This document shows, piece by piece, positions 49,069 to 51,492 of a stretch of DNA of 51,492 nt (the first letter of the stretch is position 1; every line of letters starts with the position of its first letter). Location: contig JASKKI010000009.1 in NCBI GenBank assembly GCA_030154225.1, forward strand, positions 1 to 51,492. Reading direction: 5' to 3'. The position numbers were made by a program, and so were the translations under genes. The notes under the pieces were generated by a model that made no database searches, was not told the DNA's origin, and saw only the letters and a list, made by a program, of their open reading frames with translations. This DNA is from Clostridia bacterium (GTDB lineage Bacteria > Bacillota > Peptococcia > Peptococcales > BICA1-8).

Positions 49069-50734
49069 TTTTCCAACTCCCCCATATTTGGTCTAAACTA
49101 CATCCCGCTGGTACCATAGGAAATACATTAGCACCAGGGTCAACTTTAATATCCATTAACCAAGGTTCCCTAGAGGATATGGCTGTATTTAAACTTTCCT
49201 TGCACTCATAGGGAGTCCTAAGGGTCTTACCCTTAATACCATAAGCTTGAGCTAGTTTTTCCCAATCGGGCCCAGCTTCCAAACTGGTCTCTGCGTAATT
49301 CTCATTAAAGAATAGCTCTTGCCACTGGCGTACCATTCCTAAATAACCGTTATTTATTAAAAAAATCTTTATAGGTAAATTCCACTGTTTTATTAAGGCC
49401 AGTTCCTGGATATTCATTTGTAAGCTACCATCCCCGGTGATAAGTACAACTTTTTTTTCTGGGTTGGCCATTTGCACCCCAATTGCTGCCGGTAAGCCAA
49501 AACCCATTGTCCCCAATCCACCTGAGGTAATAAAACCTCTGGGGTAATGAGGATGAACAAATAACGCAGCCCACATTTGATGCTGGCCAACATCTGTAAC
49601 AACAATCGTTTTTTCATCCACAAGACTATTTATGGTTGCCATTACCTCCTGGGGATCCAGGTGGCTATGGGAAACTTTTTGAATTGATTTATTAAGCTCA
49701 ATTTGTTTGAGCCAGTCCTTATTTATTTTGATTCCCCTTAATTTTTGACTTAACATTTTCAGAAAATCATAACTATCAGCACAAATTGGCACATCAACAG
49801 CACAGTTTTTACCTATTTCGGCAGCATCAATATCAACATGAATTTTTTTAGCTTTAGAAGCAAATTCTTCTAATTTACCTGTTACTCTATCGTCAAAACG
49901 AATACCGATTGCTAACAAACAATCACAATTTTGGATTGCCCAATTAGCTTCTGTAGTTCCATGCATTCCTACCATACCTAAGAACAAGGGATTATCGGCC
50001 GGGAATACACCTTTACCCATCAGTGTTACAGCAACAGGTATTTCATTATTCATTGCAACCTGTCTTAAAAATTCATAACTGCCCTCTGCCTGGGTAACTC
50101 CACCCCCTGCTAAAATCAAAGGTCGTTTAGAATGCTTTAACAATTCTAGAGCTTTACCCAACTGAATTTCATTGAGTACAGGTTTCTCGAGTTTGGTTAT
50201 GATATGTTTACGTATTTTAGGTTCTCTAATTTCTGAAACTTCCTGGGTAAAAACATCTTTAGGAATATCAATTAAAACAGGTCCAGGTCTGCCATGGGTA
50301 GCAATATAAAAAGCTTCAGCTACAATATCAGGAATTTCATTAGCATCCCTAACTAAGTAGTTATGCTTAGTAACAGGTTGACTTAAACCTACAGTATCTG
50401 CCTCCTGAAAGCTATCTTTACCTAAAAAGGCCTTTGCAACCTGGCCGGTTATAGCTACTACCGGTGAGGAATCCATATAGGCCGTAGCAAGCCCGGTCAA
50501 CAAATTAGTAGCACCAGGTCCAGAAGTTGCAAAACATACTCCTACCTTTCCAGTAGATCTTGCATATCCATCGGCAGCATGGGCTGCTCCTTGTTCATGG
50601 CGGGTAAGAATGTGTTTGATATTGCTTTTTTTAAGTACATCATATAGAGGGATCACAACTCCGCCAGGTATACCAAAAACAAGTTTCACTTGCTTTTCTT
50701 CTAAACATTTTAATAAGAGCTCAGAACCTAACAT
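49040..50734 (-). CDS. ilvB: Acetolactate synthase large subunit, first paralog
   Basis: LLLKCLEEKQVKLVFGIPGGVVIPLYDVL, TDVGQHQMWAALF, GDGSLQMNIQELA. Confidence 0.96.
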   Translation of the reverse strand: MLGSELLLKCLEEKQVKLVFGIPGGVVIPLYDVLKKSNIKHILTRHEQGAAHAADGYARSTGKVGVCFATSGPGATNLLTGLATAYMDSSPVVAITGQVAKAFLGKDSFQEADTVGLSQPVTKHNYLVRDANEIPDIVAEAFYIATHGRPGPVLIDIPKDVFTQEVSEIREPKIRKHIITKLEKPVLNEIQLGKALELLKHSKRPLILAGGGVTQAEGSYEFLRQVAMNNEIPVAVTLMGKGVFPADNPLFLGMVGMHGTTEANWAIQNCDCLLAIGIRFDDRVTGKLEEFASKAKKIHVDIDAAEIGKNCAVDVPICADSYDFLKMLSQKLRGIKINKDWLKQIELNKSIQKVSHSHLDPQEVMATINSLVDEKTIVVTDVGQHQMWAALFVHPHYPRGFITSGGLGTMGFGLPAAIGVQMANPEKKVVLITGDGSLQMNIQELALIKQWNLPIKIFLINNGYLGMVRQWQELFFNENYAETSLEAGPDWEKLAQAYGIKGKTLRTPYECKESLNTAISSREPWLMDIKVDPGANVFPMVPAGCSLDQIWGSWKNEAHVSSLG

Positions 50735-50911
50735 AAAGCACCTCCAAAATTTTGCTTTTAGAATGTTAGAATAACTGGCTCTACAATGCTACCCAGAAAT
50801 TGGTATCCCACTACCTGATTTCTGGGAGCTATCACCCCCACTAAGGGGTGGGACTTTTCTGTAGCACCCACACCTATCACCCCATTATTTAGTTCGTTAA
50901 ATGCTAATATC

Positions 50912-50960
50912 AAAACCCGACGCAAGTTTCCCAATTTTCTTTGGAACTTGCCGCCGGGTC
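50912..50960 (-). terminator. Intrinsic terminator/attenuator abutting the ykkC-family aptamer
   Basis: Minus strand: GACCCGGCGGCAAGTTCCaaagaaaattGGGAAACTTGCGTCGGGTTTTG. Confidence 0.85.
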
Positions 50961-51057
50961 TTTTATTCCCACGGTGTACCAGAAGCCAGTAACCATAGTC
51001 ACTGAAGGCTGAGGTTCTGGTTGTACCGCTCGGTCACAGACCTACAAGGGTTTAGAA
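50953..51057 (-). ncRNA. ykkC-family riboswitch aptamer, probably subtype 2a (ppGpp)
   Basis: Minus strand: CTAAACCCTTGTAGGTCTGTGACCGAGCGGTACAACCAGAACCTCAGCC...GGCTTCTGGTACACCGTGGGAATAAAAGACCCGG; matches the ykkC conserved GGUCxGxGACCGAG and ACACxGxGGGAxAAAAGxCCCGG blocks; upstream of ilvB. Confidence 0.78.
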
Positions 51058-51334
51058 AAGATGTTAATAAAAATTGATTTGAATGTTTTATAACTTCAAG
51101 TAGCGGAACCCTAGGTACACTTCCATTATTTTATATAACAGTTTATATGTAATTTTTTTATTATGCAACAGGTTTGGATTAAGTATACAAAATTCATTTC
51201 TTTTAGTCAATACGTAAATTCAATTTTCTTGGTAAATATTTTGTAAATTGTTGTTATATAATTAAAAAATCAAAAAAAAATTTATTAATTAAGCAGGAAT
51301 TTCATTTACCATAAAGAATATAAATCTATAGAAG

Positions 51335-51345
51335 TGGTCATACCA
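51335..51345. promoter_or_regulatory. Candidate GntR/FadR-family operator
   Basis: TGGTCATACCA palindrome (core of GTGGTCATACCAC) upstream of partial SAF-domain gene. Confidence 0.45.
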
Positions 51346-51377
51346 CCGACCTCTTACCTGAGCTTAAGAGGTTGGTG
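51344..51377 (+). other. Stable hairpin in leader of the partial 3' gene
   Basis: CACCGACCTCTTA...TAAGAGGTTGGTG, 13-bp stem with one G-T wobble position, just upstream of aaggagg. Confidence 0.6.
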
Positions 51378-51409
51378 TATATTATTTAAAATTAAGGAGG
51401 TAAAGAACA

Positions 51410-51492
51410 ATGGCAGTAAGAGTTGCCTATGTCGTTGATGAGGTAAAAGATAATGTGGCAACAATCCTCTCCAATGACATCAAAAAAGGGAT
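51410..51492 (+). CDS. Partial CDS, SAF-domain / UxaA-like N-terminus
   Basis: ATG after aaggagg; MAVRVAYVVDEVKDNVATILSNDIKKG; truncated by window edge. Confidence 0.6.
   Translation, partial: MAVRVAYVVDEVKDNVATILSNDIKKG

Noticed and set aside
50953-51057. tRNA gene or T-box leader upstream of ilvB
   Set aside because: No tRNA cloverleaf or CCA; lacks the canonical TGGNACCGCG T-box context; the ACACCGTGGGAATAAAAGACCCGG block fits ykkC-family RNA better

Overview
The window is a low-GC, Gram-positive, spore-former-like (Clostridia-type) chromosomal segment, mostly housekeeping and coding almost entirely on the minus strand. Gene content, left to right: groEL (cut by the window edge)/groES with a CIRCE operator; 5-formyl-THF cyclo-ligase; a radical SAM-PDZ protein; fixABCX electron-bifurcating ETF; an XRE regulator divergent from a Spo0E-like phosphatase; a PHP histidinol-phosphatase-like protein; tsaD-rimI-tsaB-tsaE; a Spo0F-like receiver; an amidohydrolase and Nif3-like protein; tex; a class-I GATase (PuuD-like); a MacAB-like ABC exporter; mazEF-alr-nnrD/E-acpS; glmM-cdaR-cdaA; divergent DUF881-Sbp-DUF881; a 602-aa orphan; a D-aminoacylase-like protein; a PAS protein; an FmdB zinc ribbon; a MinD/FlhG-like ATPase with a PilZN-like N-terminus; and the operon ilvB-ilvN-ilvC-ilvB2-[T-box]-leuACDB. 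The strongest second-look items are: (1) an apparently undescribed modular intergenic repeat family (GTCTGAC/GTCAGAC heptads at about 30-bp period) at about ten loci, always between codirectional genes, and in several cases supplying the stop codon of the upstream gene; (2) a ykkC-family (probably subtype 2a, ppGpp) riboswitch with attenuator in front of the ilv-leu operon, which also has an internal Leu T-box; (3) a dense same-orientation DnaA-box cluster (TTATCCACA) upstream of fixA, away from any dnaA/dnaN; (4) an XRE/spo0E divergent promoter with a palindromic operator; (5) the PilZN-MinD fusion with a translationally coupled 48-aa ORF. All calls are from reading the sequence and supplied ORFs; no searches or folding were run.
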